A stretch of DNA of 64,000 nt from Paenibacillus sp. Soil766 (GTDB taxonomy: Bacteria > Bacillota > Bacilli > Paenibacillales > NBRC-103111), in the NCBI RefSeq assembly GCF_001428105.1, contig NZ_LMSJ01000045.1:176318-240317 (forward strand), in the 5' to 3' direction. This document shows, piece by piece, positions 26,527 to 35,018 of the stretch (positions are counted from its first letter, which is position 1; each line of letters opens with the position of its first letter). Position numbers and translations under genes: made by a program. The notes under the pieces were generated by a model that ran no database searches, had not been told where the DNA came from, and worked only from the letters and a program-made list of their open reading frames with translations.

Positions 26527-27492
26527 TTGATAGAAAATGCGCAATCTGTAAAAATTACATTGAAAAATCCTACTGAAGGACTAGCTTTGTTTGGTCCGCA
26601 GGATAAATTCTTACATGTCATCGAACGGGAAATTGAAGCTCAAATCTTTACGCGCGAAGCCGAAATAACTATTCAAGGCAGGGCTGCGGAAGTGAACTCA
26701 CTTCAGCAGCTCTTTGAAGTTCTATTGCAGTTGATCCGCAATAATTACACGGTTACTGAACGAGATGTGCTCTATGCTGTGGAGTTAGCGAAGCAAATGA
26801 AGGCAGAGCAATTGTTGGATTTATTCAAAGGTGAAATTACAACCACACATAAAGGAAAGCCGATTCGTGTCAAAACGATTGGGCAGAAGAAGTATGTAGA
26901 CACGATTAAGAAGAAAGATATTGTCTTTGGGATTGGTCCAGCAGGAACAGGTAAGACGTATTTAGCCGTTGTTCTTGCAGTTACCCGATTGAAAGAAGGG
27001 GCTGTGAAACGCATTGTCCTCACACGTCCAGCTGTCGAAGCAGGAGAAAGTTTAGGCTTTCTGCCGGGGGACTTACAGGAAAAAGTTGACCCGTATTTAC
27101 GCCCATTGTATGATGCTCTTAACGACGTCCTGGGGCCTGAGCAAGTTGCGAAGTCACTAGAGCGCGGACTCATCGAAATCGCTCCTTTAGCCTATATGAG
27201 AGGGCGTACGTTGGATGATTCATTTATCATTCTGGATGAGGCACAGAACACGACGCCAGAGCAAATGAAGATGTTCCTAACGAGGCTTGGTTTCGGTTCC
27301 AAAATGGTCATTACAGGTGATGTGACACAGATTGATTTGCCTAGAGGAAAGTCTTCAGGTTTGGTTGAAGCTTCACGCATTCTGAGTGGTATTGAAGAAC
27401 TAGGCTTTATTCATTTTGATGAAGGTGACGTTGTACGTCATTCACTTGTTCAGAAAATCATTGTTGCCTATAATGCTGAAATGAATAAGTAA
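26527..27492 (+). CDS. phoH: PhoH-family ATPase
   Basis: The 321-residue protein has an N-terminal KH-like region and a C-terminal PhoH P-loop ATPase: Walker A GPAGTGKT (residues 137-144), conserved TRPAVEAGESLGFLPGD, and Walker B FIILDEAQNTTPEQ. It is the canonical PhoH beside ybeY, with an inferred role in RNA metabolism together with YbeY. The start is TTG 26527; GAGG lies 5 nt and GGAG 12 nt upstream. A second, PIN-fused PhoH occurs at 57796. Confidence 0.95.
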   Translation: MIENAQSVKITLKNPTEGLALFGPQDKFLHVIEREIEAQIFTREAEITIQGRAAEVNSLQQLFEVLLQLIRNNYTVTERDVLYAVELAKQMKAEQLLDLFKGEITTTHKGKPIRVKTIGQKKYVDTIKKKDIVFGIGPAGTGKTYLAVVLAVTRLKEGAVKRIVLTRPAVEAGESLGFLPGDLQEKVDPYLRPLYDALNDVLGPEQVAKSLERGLIEIAPLAYMRGRTLDDSFIILDEAQNTTPEQMKMFLTRLGFGSKMVITGDVTQIDLPRGKSSGLVEASRILSGIEELGFIHFDEGDVVRHSLVQKIIVAYNAEMNK

Positions 27493-27531
27493 CGAGGCTA
27501 GTTGGATAGATAGAGAGGAATGACCTCCGTA

Positions 27532-29760
27532 ATGAAAAATGAAGTGCAAATGAAAGGCAAATTTCATTACCGGCTGAATGGTTGGAAATACAATACAGGT
27601 TTAAGGGTACTTATCTTTCTTATATTGGGATTGCTTTTCTATATCTCCCTCTATTCGAAATTAGTACCTCAGGTTTTTGATATTACATTAGGCATGAAGA
27701 GTGAAAAGACGATTTATGCCCCTGAGCAGATTGAGAATGCTGTCGCAACGGAGCAAGCCAAAGAAGATGCAGCCAAACGAGTTCAGCCTGTATATCAGAT
27801 TCTAAATTTCAAAAATGAAGTCATTAGTGATGCTATTTTTGATAAATTATCTCAGATTAATGCAGATGAAGAAGTGAAGTTTGATGATAAGGTTAGCATC
27901 TACCGAAGAGTCATTCCACAGCTTATTAGTGATTTAACGAACGATGCCATTAAAACACTGCGGAATAGCGGGCAATATAACGATTCGTTATTGGAACAAA
28001 TACAGCAAGGGATTAGCGATCAGAAATATCCCTTGCCGGAAGAGATTTACTTCAAGCTGCCGCGGTTAACTAAGGAAGACATTGCAGACATGCGTCCTGT
28101 AACCAGAGAGATCGTCATGAAATTGATGAATGACCAAATTCTTGATGCCCAGACGGCGAGGGCCAAGGTAGCTGAAGTTGTGAATACATCAACCTTGGCG
28201 AAGAATACGTCGCGGGAATTGGTTACCGAGATCGCTAGAGCGCTCATCACCCCGAATAAATTCTTTGATCAAAAAGGGACAGATGATGCCAAGGGACAAG
28301 CTCGGGGCAACATGAAACCTGTCTACATTAACAAGAATGATGTGCTAGTGAAGGCTGGAGACGTCATTACGGAAGAAATATATTCGAGATTGGATAAACT
28401 CAAGCTGCTCAAAGATAAAGCCAATCATTTGCCACAATTTGGTCTTGGGATTCTTTGTGCACTCTTGTCATTTGTGATCTTTATATTTGTCAGACAAAGT
28501 AACCTACAAGTCAAATACAATAATTCACAACTGGTCATGCTTGTTCTCATCTTTGTGATGAACATCGCTGGTATGAAAATCATTTCACTGCTCCAGAATT
28601 TTGATTATCCATTTATCGGGTATCTGGCTCCGACAGCACTTGGCAGCATCTTGATCGCTATATTGCTGGATGCTCCGCTTGCTTTTATTTCATCTGTTTT
28701 ATTCTCGATAATTGCCAGTATTATTTTTAATGCAGAGCACGATGCGTTATTCGATTTTCGGTTTGGATTAGTTAGCTTAGTTATTTGTTTTAGCGGTGTG
28801 TTTACAATTCAGCGTGCAAGTCAACGTGCAACGATTTTGAAAGCGGGTTTAATGATCGCTTTTTTCTCCATGTTAACGATCACTGCGATGCTGTTGATGG
28901 AAGACCATTTTCAACAACGAGAAGCACTGATGTCCTTGTCTTTCGCTACGGCAGGGGGACTTGTAACGGTTGTTTTCGTCATCGGGTTGTTGCCGTTTTT
29001 TGAAGCTTCTTTCGGAATCTTGTCTCCCCTTAAGTTGGTAGAGCTATCAAATCCGAATCATCCACTGCTCCGCAAGCTGTTAACGGAAACACCAGGTACG
29101 TATCATCACAGTGTGATGGTAGGTAACCTTTCCGAAGCGGCAGCTGAATCCATTGGTGCAGACGGACTATTGTGCCGGGTAGGTTCGTATTATCATGATA
29201 TTGGCAAAACCAAGCGGCCTAGTTATTTTATTGAAAATCAAACGAATATCGAGAATCCGCATGATCGAATAGATCCGAATCTTAGCAAGTCCATTATTAT
29301 TGCGCATCCGCGCGATGGCGTTGAGATGTTGAAGGATTATAAAATGCCTAAACCGATCCGCGATATCGCTGAACAGCATCATGGGACAACACTGCTGCAC
29401 TTTTTCTATCATAAGGCAAAGAAGCAAGGGGAAGAAGAGAATAGTGAGAAAGTGATACGTGAAGAAGACTTCCGTTATCCTGGTCCTAAAGCACAATCGA
29501 AAGAAGCGGCTATTGTAGGGATTGCAGATAGTGTAGAGGCAGCGGTACGTTCATTGCGTAACCCTACTCTCGAACAAATCGATTCCATGGTAACCAAAAT
29601 AATTAAATCACGCTTGGACGATGGTCAATTCAACGAATGTGATCTCACATTGAAGGAACTTGATAAGATTGCTAAAACACTGAATGAAACCTTGTTAGGC
29701 ATCTTCCATTCACGCATTGAATATCCAAGTGAATTAACCCCAAAGAAGCCAGGAGCATAA
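27532..29760 (+). CDS. pgpH: HD-domain cyclic-di-AMP phosphodiesterase PgpH (YqfF)
   Basis: PgpH is a membrane 7TMR-HD protein that degrades c-di-AMP in Listeria and Bacillus. The 742-residue product has one N-terminal membrane segment, a large extracellular 7TMR-HDED region (about 40-290), a cluster of about seven membrane segments (about 300-480), and a cytoplasmic HD domain with the His555-Asp556 pair in YYHDIGK. I choose ATG 27532; the ATG at 27520 is only 1 nt from the AGAGG site. Confidence 0.94.
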   Translation: MKNEVQMKGKFHYRLNGWKYNTGLRVLIFLILGLLFYISLYSKLVPQVFDITLGMKSEKTIYAPEQIENAVATEQAKEDAAKRVQPVYQILNFKNEVISDAIFDKLSQINADEEVKFDDKVSIYRRVIPQLISDLTNDAIKTLRNSGQYNDSLLEQIQQGISDQKYPLPEEIYFKLPRLTKEDIADMRPVTREIVMKLMNDQILDAQTARAKVAEVVNTSTLAKNTSRELVTEIARALITPNKFFDQKGTDDAKGQARGNMKPVYINKNDVLVKAGDVITEEIYSRLDKLKLLKDKANHLPQFGLGILCALLSFVIFIFVRQSNLQVKYNNSQLVMLVLIFVMNIAGMKIISLLQNFDYPFIGYLAPTALGSILIAILLDAPLAFISSVLFSIIASIIFNAEHDALFDFRFGLVSLVICFSGVFTIQRASQRATILKAGLMIAFFSMLTITAMLLMEDHFQQREALMSLSFATAGGLVTVVFVIGLLPFFEASFGILSPLKLVELSNPNHPLLRKLLTETPGTYHHSVMVGNLSEAAAESIGADGLLCRVGSYYHDIGKTKRPSYFIENQTNIENPHDRIDPNLSKSIIIAHPRDGVEMLKDYKMPKPIRDIAEQHHGTTLLHFFYHKAKKQGEEENSEKVIREEDFRYPGPKAQSKEAAIVGIADSVEAAVRSLRNPTLEQIDSMVTKIIKSRLDDGQFNECDLTLKELDKIAKTLNETLLGIFHSRIEYPSELTPKKPGA

Positions 29761-29779
29761 AGAAGGAGGGCTTATCCCT

Positions 29780-30319
29780 ATGGCAAGTGTAGATTTAACA
29801 TTAGCATGGAGCAGTGAGCAGGAAGAGAAAGAAATCTCTCCTGTGTTCATCGAAAAGCTTGAGGAGCTTCTCAAACTTGCAGGTGAGATCGAAGGCGTAA
29901 CAGAAGGCGAGGTTGCCCTCACGTTTGTAGATGACGAGACGATTCAAGATTTGAACAAGCAGTACCGCAATTTAGACAAGCCTACAGACGTTCTATCCTT
30001 TGCAATGAGTGAATTTGGGGATGACGAGATTCAAATTAACTATGAAGATGATGGTGACGACACGGATGACGGAGAGCTTGAAGAAGGTGAAACCATTTCA
30101 GAAGCGTTCATTGAGCCACTTGGGGATATTATTATTTCCGTGCCACGTGCGATTGCACAAGCGGAAGAATATGGTCATTCCGTTGAACGTGAGTTAGGTT
30201 TCTTATTTGTCCATGGCTTCTTGCATCTAATTGGATATGATCACCAGAGTGAAGAAGAAGAGAAAGTGATGTTCGCTAAACAGGAGGACATTTTGCAGAA
30301 GGCAGGCTTGACACGCTAA
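29780..30319 (+). CDS. ybeY: Endoribonuclease YbeY (rRNA maturation)
   Basis: YbeY is a zinc-dependent RNase acting in 16S rRNA maturation and ribosome quality control. The signature HGFLHLIGYDH gives zinc ligands His145, His149 and His155. At 179 residues it is slightly longer than usual (about 157), owing to a very acidic insertion around residues 84-105. AAGGAGGG precedes the ATG. The stop codon overlaps the next gene's ATG by one base (TAATG). Confidence 0.95.
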   Translation: MASVDLTLAWSSEQEEKEISPVFIEKLEELLKLAGEIEGVTEGEVALTFVDDETIQDLNKQYRNLDKPTDVLSFAMSEFGDDEIQINYEDDGDDTDDGELEEGETISEAFIEPLGDIIISVPRAIAQAEEYGHSVERELGFLFVHGFLHLIGYDHQSEEEEKVMFAKQEDILQKAGLTR

Positions 30320-31023
30320 TGTCGGGCGGCTTCCGTAAATGGCGCAAAAGCTTTCGGTATGCCTATGAAGGAATCAAATATGCACTAGATACGCAGCGAA
30401 ATATGAAGTTTCATTTTTTCGTTGCGTTTCTTGTGTTATTAGCAGCTCTTTTCATTCATTTATCCAAAACCGATATTTTGTTTATTTTGTTGGCTGTCAC
30501 TCTCATGATTGTCACAGAATTAATTAATACGGCTGTCGAGAAAACGGTAGATCTAGCTATGCCGGACCGCCACCCGTTAGCCAAAATTGCGAAGGACGTC
30601 GCCGCGGCGTCCGTATTGGTGTCTGCGATGTTTGCAATCGTTGTCGGCCTAGTTGTTTTCTATGAGCCAATCGATCAATTGTTACGACATGCCAGACTCC
30701 AAGAATCACCGATGTCAGCGGGTTCGATATGGATTTTGATTGCATTAGTCATGCTTACAGTTGTCGTGATCGAAACTAGGTTTTCGGACAAAGGGAAACT
30801 AGTTAGACCCAGCTTATTAACAGCTATCGCTTTTGCGATTGCGACTGTCATATTGGTATTAGTCACCGAAACGATCGCCGCGTTACTTGGGTACACGCTG
30901 TCTATTATTATTCTTATTGTCTTATATGATAAGAAAACAAGGCCTTTCCCAGCACTCTTTTTGGGGGCAATGATTGGGATTGTGGTGACGCTCCTCGCTT
31001 TTTCCTGCTTAAACATGCTATAA
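30319..31023 (+). CDS. dgkA: Diacylglycerol/undecaprenol kinase family protein with extra C-terminal membrane domain
   Basis: The first 125 or so residues match prokaryotic DgkA: RNMKFHF, an EllNTAvE-type motif (TELINTAVEKTVD) and three membrane segments. In Gram-positives this enzyme phosphorylates undecaprenol, the lipid carrier for wall synthesis. The remaining 105 or so residues add about four further membrane segments, so at 234 residues the protein is nearly twice the usual length (120-135). The extension carries no recognised catalytic motif. Translation is probably coupled to ybeY by the one-base overlap. Confidence 0.88.
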   Translation: MSGGFRKWRKSFRYAYEGIKYALDTQRNMKFHFFVAFLVLLAALFIHLSKTDILFILLAVTLMIVTELINTAVEKTVDLAMPDRHPLAKIAKDVAAASVLVSAMFAIVVGLVVFYEPIDQLLRHARLQESPMSAGSIWILIALVMLTVVVIETRFSDKGKLVRPSLLTAIAFAIATVILVLVTETIAALLGYTLSIIILIVLYDKKTRPFPALFLGAMIGIVVTLLAFSCLNML

Positions 31024-31063
31024 CTTAACTATTACTAATTACTAAATAAAAGGGTGGATGGCT

Positions 31064-31477
31064 ATGAATCCGCAAGAACTCATTGAATTCGCTAAGGAAG
31101 CGATGAAGCGAGCCTATACGCCTTATTCCAACTTTCAGGTCGGTGCCGCGTTATTGGATGCCAATGGAGACGTGCATTTAGGGTGTAATGTCGAAAATGC
31201 TGCCTATGGACCGACAAACTGTGCCGAGCGAACTGCGTTATTCCGTGCAATTGCAGATGGGCATCCGAGGGGATCCTTTCAAGCGATCGCGGTAACTGGA
31301 GATACGGAAGGGCCGATTTCGCCATGTGGCGTATGTCGACAAGTATTAATTGAATTGTGCGAACCGGAAATGCCTGTTTATTTGAGTAATCTCAAAGGAG
31401 CTTTCGTTCAAACGACGGTGGCTGCCTTATTGCCAGGCGCTTTTACAACGAAAGATTTGCACACAAATGGAGGATAA
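31064..31477 (+). CDS. cdd: Cytidine deaminase
   Basis: The 137-residue protein has the homotetrameric cytidine deaminase pattern: zinc ligands Cys53, Cys88 and Cys91 with catalytic Glu55 in NCAERTA and PCGVC. It converts cytidine and deoxycytidine to uridine forms. ATG 31064 is 6 nt after AGGGTGG; the ATG at 31058 touches that site. It lies between dgkA and era as in B. subtilis. Confidence 0.96.
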   Translation: MNPQELIEFAKEAMKRAYTPYSNFQVGAALLDANGDVHLGCNVENAAYGPTNCAERTALFRAIADGHPRGSFQAIAVTGDTEGPISPCGVCRQVLIELCEPEMPVYLSNLKGAFVQTTVAALLPGAFTTKDLHTNGG

Positions 31478-31483
31478 GTAGAA

Positions 31484-32383
31484 GTGGCCAAAAAAGAATT
31501 TAAATCAGGTTTTGTCGCGATTATCGGACGCCCGAATGTCGGGAAATCAACATTAATGAACCAAATTATCGGACAAAAGATTGCAATCATGTCGGATAAG
31601 CCTCAAACCACTAGAAATAAGATCCATGGTGTGTATACATCGGATAATGGTCAAATTGTATTTCTAGACACACCAGGGATTCATAAGCCGACATCCAAAT
31701 TGGGTGATTATATGAGTAAAGTTGCTCATGGAACACTCGGTGAAGTCGATGCTGTATTATTCTTAGTCGATGTAGCTGATGGTATTGGCGGGGGAGACCG
31801 TTATATTATTGAGCAACTGAAGCATATTGAAACACCAGTTATTCTCGTGCTAAATAAAATTGATCTTGTCCAACCGGAAGCGCTGCTTGCCATTATTACG
31901 AATTACAAAGACCTGTACAATTTCGCTGAAATCGTACCTGTATCTGCGTTAAAAGGGAACAATGTAACGACGCTGCTCGAGCAAATTATTCGCTATTTGC
32001 CGGAAGGACCACAATACTACCCTGCGGATCAAATTACAGATCACCCGGAGCAATTCGTTTGCGCGGAGCTTGTGCGTGAGAAAATTTTGCATATGACAAG
32101 GGAAGAGATTCCGCACTCAATTGCCGTTCAGATTGAAGATATGCGTGTTGAACCGAATGGGATCGTTCATATCTCCGCGGTCATTTTCGTGGAGCGCGAG
32201 TCGCAAAAAGGAATCGTCATCGGTAAACAAGGTGCATTGTTGAAGGAAATTGGGCGACAAGCCCGTCGAGATATTGAAACGCTACTAGGCTCCAAAACCT
32301 TCTTAGAATTATGGGTAAAAGTCAAGAAGGACTGGAGAAATCAAGACAGAGTCCTACGTGATCTTGGTTTCCGTCACGAGTAA
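31484..32383 (+). CDS. era: Ribosome-assembly GTPase Era
   Basis: Era binds the 3' end of 16S rRNA during 30S maturation. The 299-residue protein has G1 [10 protein letters not shown]3 DTPGIHKP, G4 NKID and a C-terminal KH domain with [19 protein letters not shown]. The start is GTG 31484, 10 nt after GGAGG, which lies in the end of cdd. Confidence 0.97.
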   Translation: MAKKEFKSGFVAIIGRPNVGKSTLMNQIIGQKIAIMSDKPQTTRNKIHGVYTSDNGQIVFLDTPGIHKPTSKLGDYMSKVAHGTLGEVDAVLFLVDVADGIGGGDRYIIEQLKHIETPVILVLNKIDLVQPEALLAIITNYKDLYNFAEIVPVSALKGNNVTTLLEQIIRYLPEGPQYYPADQITDHPEQFVCAELVREKILHMTREEIPHSIAVQIEDMRVEPNGIVHISAVIFVERESQKGIVIGKQGALLKEIGRQARRDIETLLGSKTFLELWVKVKKDWRNQDRVLRDLGFRHE

Positions 32384-32475
32384 TTTTTTCCTAAGAGTAC
32401 CAGTTTTTACATCGCATACAGAGGCGCCCAATGCACATCCTATGAACATCACGTTCGATGGGGAGGATGCTGAAC

Positions 32476-32628
32476 ATGAAAGATTTTTCGTGGACGTATT
32501 TTTCAAAGACCGGTGATGTGGACGCCTATCTGCTGTACAAACAAGTAACGGGAGAACCAGGTATGGATTCAGAAGTGCAAGAAGAAGATCAAAGTAACGA
32601 AGAGCCGCTTGATGGTCTGAATATGTGA
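32476..32628 (+). CDS. yqzL: YqzL family small protein
   Basis: A 50-residue frame between era and recO begins MKDFSWTYFSKTGDVDAYLL, the YqzL pattern, and is preceded by GGGGAGG 10 nt upstream. In B. subtilis yqzL has the same position and size. The last half is acidic (Glu/Asp/Gln). The function is unknown. Confidence 0.88.
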   Translation: MKDFSWTYFSKTGDVDAYLLYKQVTGEPGMDSEVQEEDQSNEEPLDGLNM

Positions 32629-32674
32629 CAGCAAGATTTCATATATTCAGAGCGGCATTCATGGGGGAAGCTAT

Positions 32675-33424
32675 TTGCTGCATAGCGTTCAAGGTATTGT
32701 CATTCGTAGCATGGACTACGGAGAAGGCAACAAAATTATTCGTTTATTCACCCCTGAGCTGGGGAAAGTCGGAGTTATGGCTCGCGGTGCGAAGAAACTG
32801 AAAAGCAAACATGGCGCCGTTACGCAGCTTTTTACGTACGGCGATTTTGTTTTTTTCAAACAACGAGGTCAGATGGGATCTCTTAACGGGGCCGAAATTA
32901 TTGAGGCTCATCATGCGCTGCGTGAAGACTTACATAAATCGGCCTATGCTTCTTATTTAGCAGAGATGACTGATCGCATGCTGGGTGATGAAGAAGGTAA
33001 TAACTACATATTCGAACAACTCAAGGCTGGATTAATGGCAATTGAAGAAAATAAGGACATGCAAATTGTCACCCATCTATATGAAATGAAAATGTTTGAC
33101 TTAGCTGGTTATTTACCCATAACAGATGCCTGTGTAGCCTGTGGTGAAACAGCTGGAATTACGACATTCGGTCCGAATATGGGCGGTACGTTATGTAGTC
33201 GTTGTCGTTTTAAAGATGCCTCTGCGATTCCTATAGGTGAAGGAGCACATAAGCTATTAAGACTTTTTCCGAGAATGGATATGCGCAGACTAGGCTCCAT
33301 TCAAGTGAAAGAAGAGACGAAAGAGCAGCTTAAGAAATGCATGCGTGCTTACATGGACGTTCATATCGGTGTACAGTGGAAATCACGAGGCTTTATTGAG
33401 CAAATGGAGAAATACAATATTTAA
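32675..33424 (+). CDS. recO: DNA repair protein RecO
   Basis: RecO anneals SSB-coated single strands and helps RecR load RecA. The 249-residue product has an N-terminal OB fold (QGIVIRSMDYGEGNKIIRLFT) and a zinc region CVACG...CSRC in the middle. The start is TTG 32675 with GGGGGAAG upstream. It is the last gene of the era operon; a hairpin lies downstream at 33481. Confidence 0.95.
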   Translation: MLHSVQGIVIRSMDYGEGNKIIRLFTPELGKVGVMARGAKKLKSKHGAVTQLFTYGDFVFFKQRGQMGSLNGAEIIEAHHALREDLHKSAYASYLAEMTDRMLGDEEGNNYIFEQLKAGLMAIEENKDMQIVTHLYEMKMFDLAGYLPITDACVACGETAGITTFGPNMGGTLCSRCRFKDASAIPIGEGAHKLLRLFPRMDMRRLGSIQVKEETKEQLKKCMRAYMDVHIGVQWKSRGFIEQMEKYNI

Positions 33425-33440
33425 TGAATTTGGGATTCAA

Positions 33441-33469
33441 TTGACTTGTGTTTCTCCCTTTGATATGAT
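33441..33469 (+). promoter_or_regulatory. Sigma-A promoter upstream of yqfL
   Basis: TTGACT (33441-33446), 17 bp, TATGAT (33464-33469). The predicted start near 33476 gives a leader of about 125 nt that contains the hairpin at 33481-33522. Confidence 0.7.
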
Positions 33470-33480
33470 GTGGTGGAAAA

Positions 33481-33522
33481 CACCTCGCCCTTGTGCTGTC
33501 CGCATATCGGTGAGGTTTTTCT
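33481..33522 (+). terminator. Terminator-like hairpin between recO and yqfL
   Basis: CACCTCGCC (33481-33489) pairs with GGTGAGG (33509-33515), followed by TTTTT. The loop is long, about 19 nt. It may end the recO transcript, but it also lies inside the leader of the yqfL promoter, where it could attenuate. Confidence 0.55.
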
Positions 33523-33601
33523 CATGCTGTCGTTCTGTTCTGATGTTCTTTACATACAAATGCTAGTGTAGGGTCTGTCCCTGCTGAAAGGGGTTAGAAA
33601 A

Positions 33602-34414
33602 ATGGAACATCCGCAACCTACTCGTGTTTATGTTGTTTCGGATTCTGTCGGTGAAACAGGAGAATCTGTCGTTCGGGCAGCTGCTATGCAATTTCATCCA
33701 GTGCCTGTTGAAATAGTACGTGCTCCGTTTATTCACGATTTCGAGGGTATTGATAAAGTAATTAATGGGATACGAACGCATGGGGGAATCGTTGTATTTA
33801 CGCTAGTTATCCCTGAGCTCCGGGATGATTTAATATCGAAAGCGAAACAATATGATATTCCGTATATCGATTTGCTTGGACCCGTTGTAACGACGCTAGG
33901 AAAGGCATTGCGGCAAGAACCGCGTAGACAGCCTGGGATGATTCATCCACTGGATGAAGACTACTTCAAGAAGGTGGAAGCCGTTGAATTTGCAGTTAAA
34001 TATGATGATGGTCGAGATTTTAGCGGCATTCAAAAAGCCGATATCATTCTATTAGGTGTATCACGTACGTCTAAGACACCGTTATCTATGTATTTAGCGC
34101 ACAAAAGATTGAAAGTGGCGAATGTGCCACTAGTACCGGAAATGCAGCCGCCTGCCGCTATTTATACGGTGCCCAAGGATAAGATTATTGGGCTGCGTAT
34201 TGACCCTGATAAATTAAATGTGATTCGTCAGGAACGGCTACGTACACTTGGACTTGCAGAAAATGCAACCTACGCGAATGTAGAACGTATTAAAATAGAA
34301 CTGGATTTTGCTGATAAAATTATGAGTAAAATCGGGTGTGTCATCTTTGATGTATCTAATCGTGCTGTTGAAGAAACAGCCAGTTTAATTATGGATCACA
34401 TTGAACATATCTAG
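33602..34414 (+). CDS. yqfL: PPDK regulatory protein / serine-threonine kinase-phosphorylase YqfL
   Basis: The 270-residue protein belongs to the DUF299 family, bifunctional enzymes that phosphorylate (with ADP) and dephosphorylate target dikinases such as pyruvate phosphate dikinase. The P-loop-like motif GVSRTSKTPLS is near residue 150. AAAGGGG precedes the ATG. In B. subtilis it follows glyQS and ccpN; those genes are missing here. Confidence 0.92.
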   Translation: MEHPQPTRVYVVSDSVGETGESVVRAAAMQFHPVPVEIVRAPFIHDFEGIDKVINGIRTHGGIVVFTLVIPELRDDLISKAKQYDIPYIDLLGPVVTTLGKALRQEPRRQPGMIHPLDEDYFKKVEAVEFAVKYDDGRDFSGIQKADIILLGVSRTSKTPLSMYLAHKRLKVANVPLVPEMQPPAAIYTVPKDKIIGLRIDPDKLNVIRQERLRTLGLAENATYANVERIKIELDFADKIMSKIGCVIFDVSNRAVEETASLIMDHIEHI

Positions 34415-34505
34415 TAAGCTTTTATGTTCTGGCTTGCAGGATTTTTTGCAAGTCCATCGTATATAATAGTACGGTGAGATTTCTTCTGAAGGCAGGGGCT
34501 GACAC

Positions 34506-34970
34506 TTGAGTGCAAGAAGTATTATCGTTGATGCCGATGCTTGTCCTGTAAAGTCTGAAATTGAACAGGCAGGTAGACAGTTTGGCGTACAAGTTGTTCT
34601 AGTTGCTTCATTCGATCATAAGATGAAGGAAAATCCAGGCGTGAAGGTAGTTCAAGTAGATCGTTCCGATCAATCTGTCGATTTATATATTGCCAATCAG
34701 ATTCGGTCAGGTGATATTCTAGTAACACAAGACTTTGGACTCGCCGCGTTAGGTCTAGCGAAGGGTTCGATTTGTTTGACGAATCGGGGGCAGGAATATA
34801 CCGATAGTTCGATTGATTATCTGTTGGAACGCCGCCATGCTTCCGCCAAAATGCGAAGAAATGGTAAGCATACGAAAGGGCCAAAACCCTTTACAGAGAC
34901 GGATCGCAAAAATTTTCTACACGGTTTGACAAATCTTTTGAAAAATTTGCAGGAAATCGAAAACAAGTAG
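34506..34970 (+). CDS. yqxD: YaiI/YqxD family protein (UPF0178)
   Basis: The 154-residue protein starts with IIVDADACPVK and has TQDFGLAALGLAKG, the UPF0178 signature, which resembles a PIN-like nuclease fold with conserved acidic residues. The biochemical function is unproven. The start is TTG 34506. The gene precedes dnaG by 48 nt, as in B. subtilis. Confidence 0.92.
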   Translation: MSARSIIVDADACPVKSEIEQAGRQFGVQVVLVASFDHKMKENPGVKVVQVDRSDQSVDLYIANQIRSGDILVTQDFGLAALGLAKGSICLTNRGQEYTDSSIDYLLERRHASAKMRRNGKHTKGPKPFTETDRKNFLHGLTNLLKNLQEIENK

Positions 34971-35018
34971 CGAATAGTAATTAGTCGGAAAAGCGACCTG
35001 AATTGTAGGTGGATTGAA

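Noticed and set aside
33470-33601. T-box leader before yqfL
   Set aside because: There is no T-box sequence or specifier-type stem, only one hairpin with a long loop.
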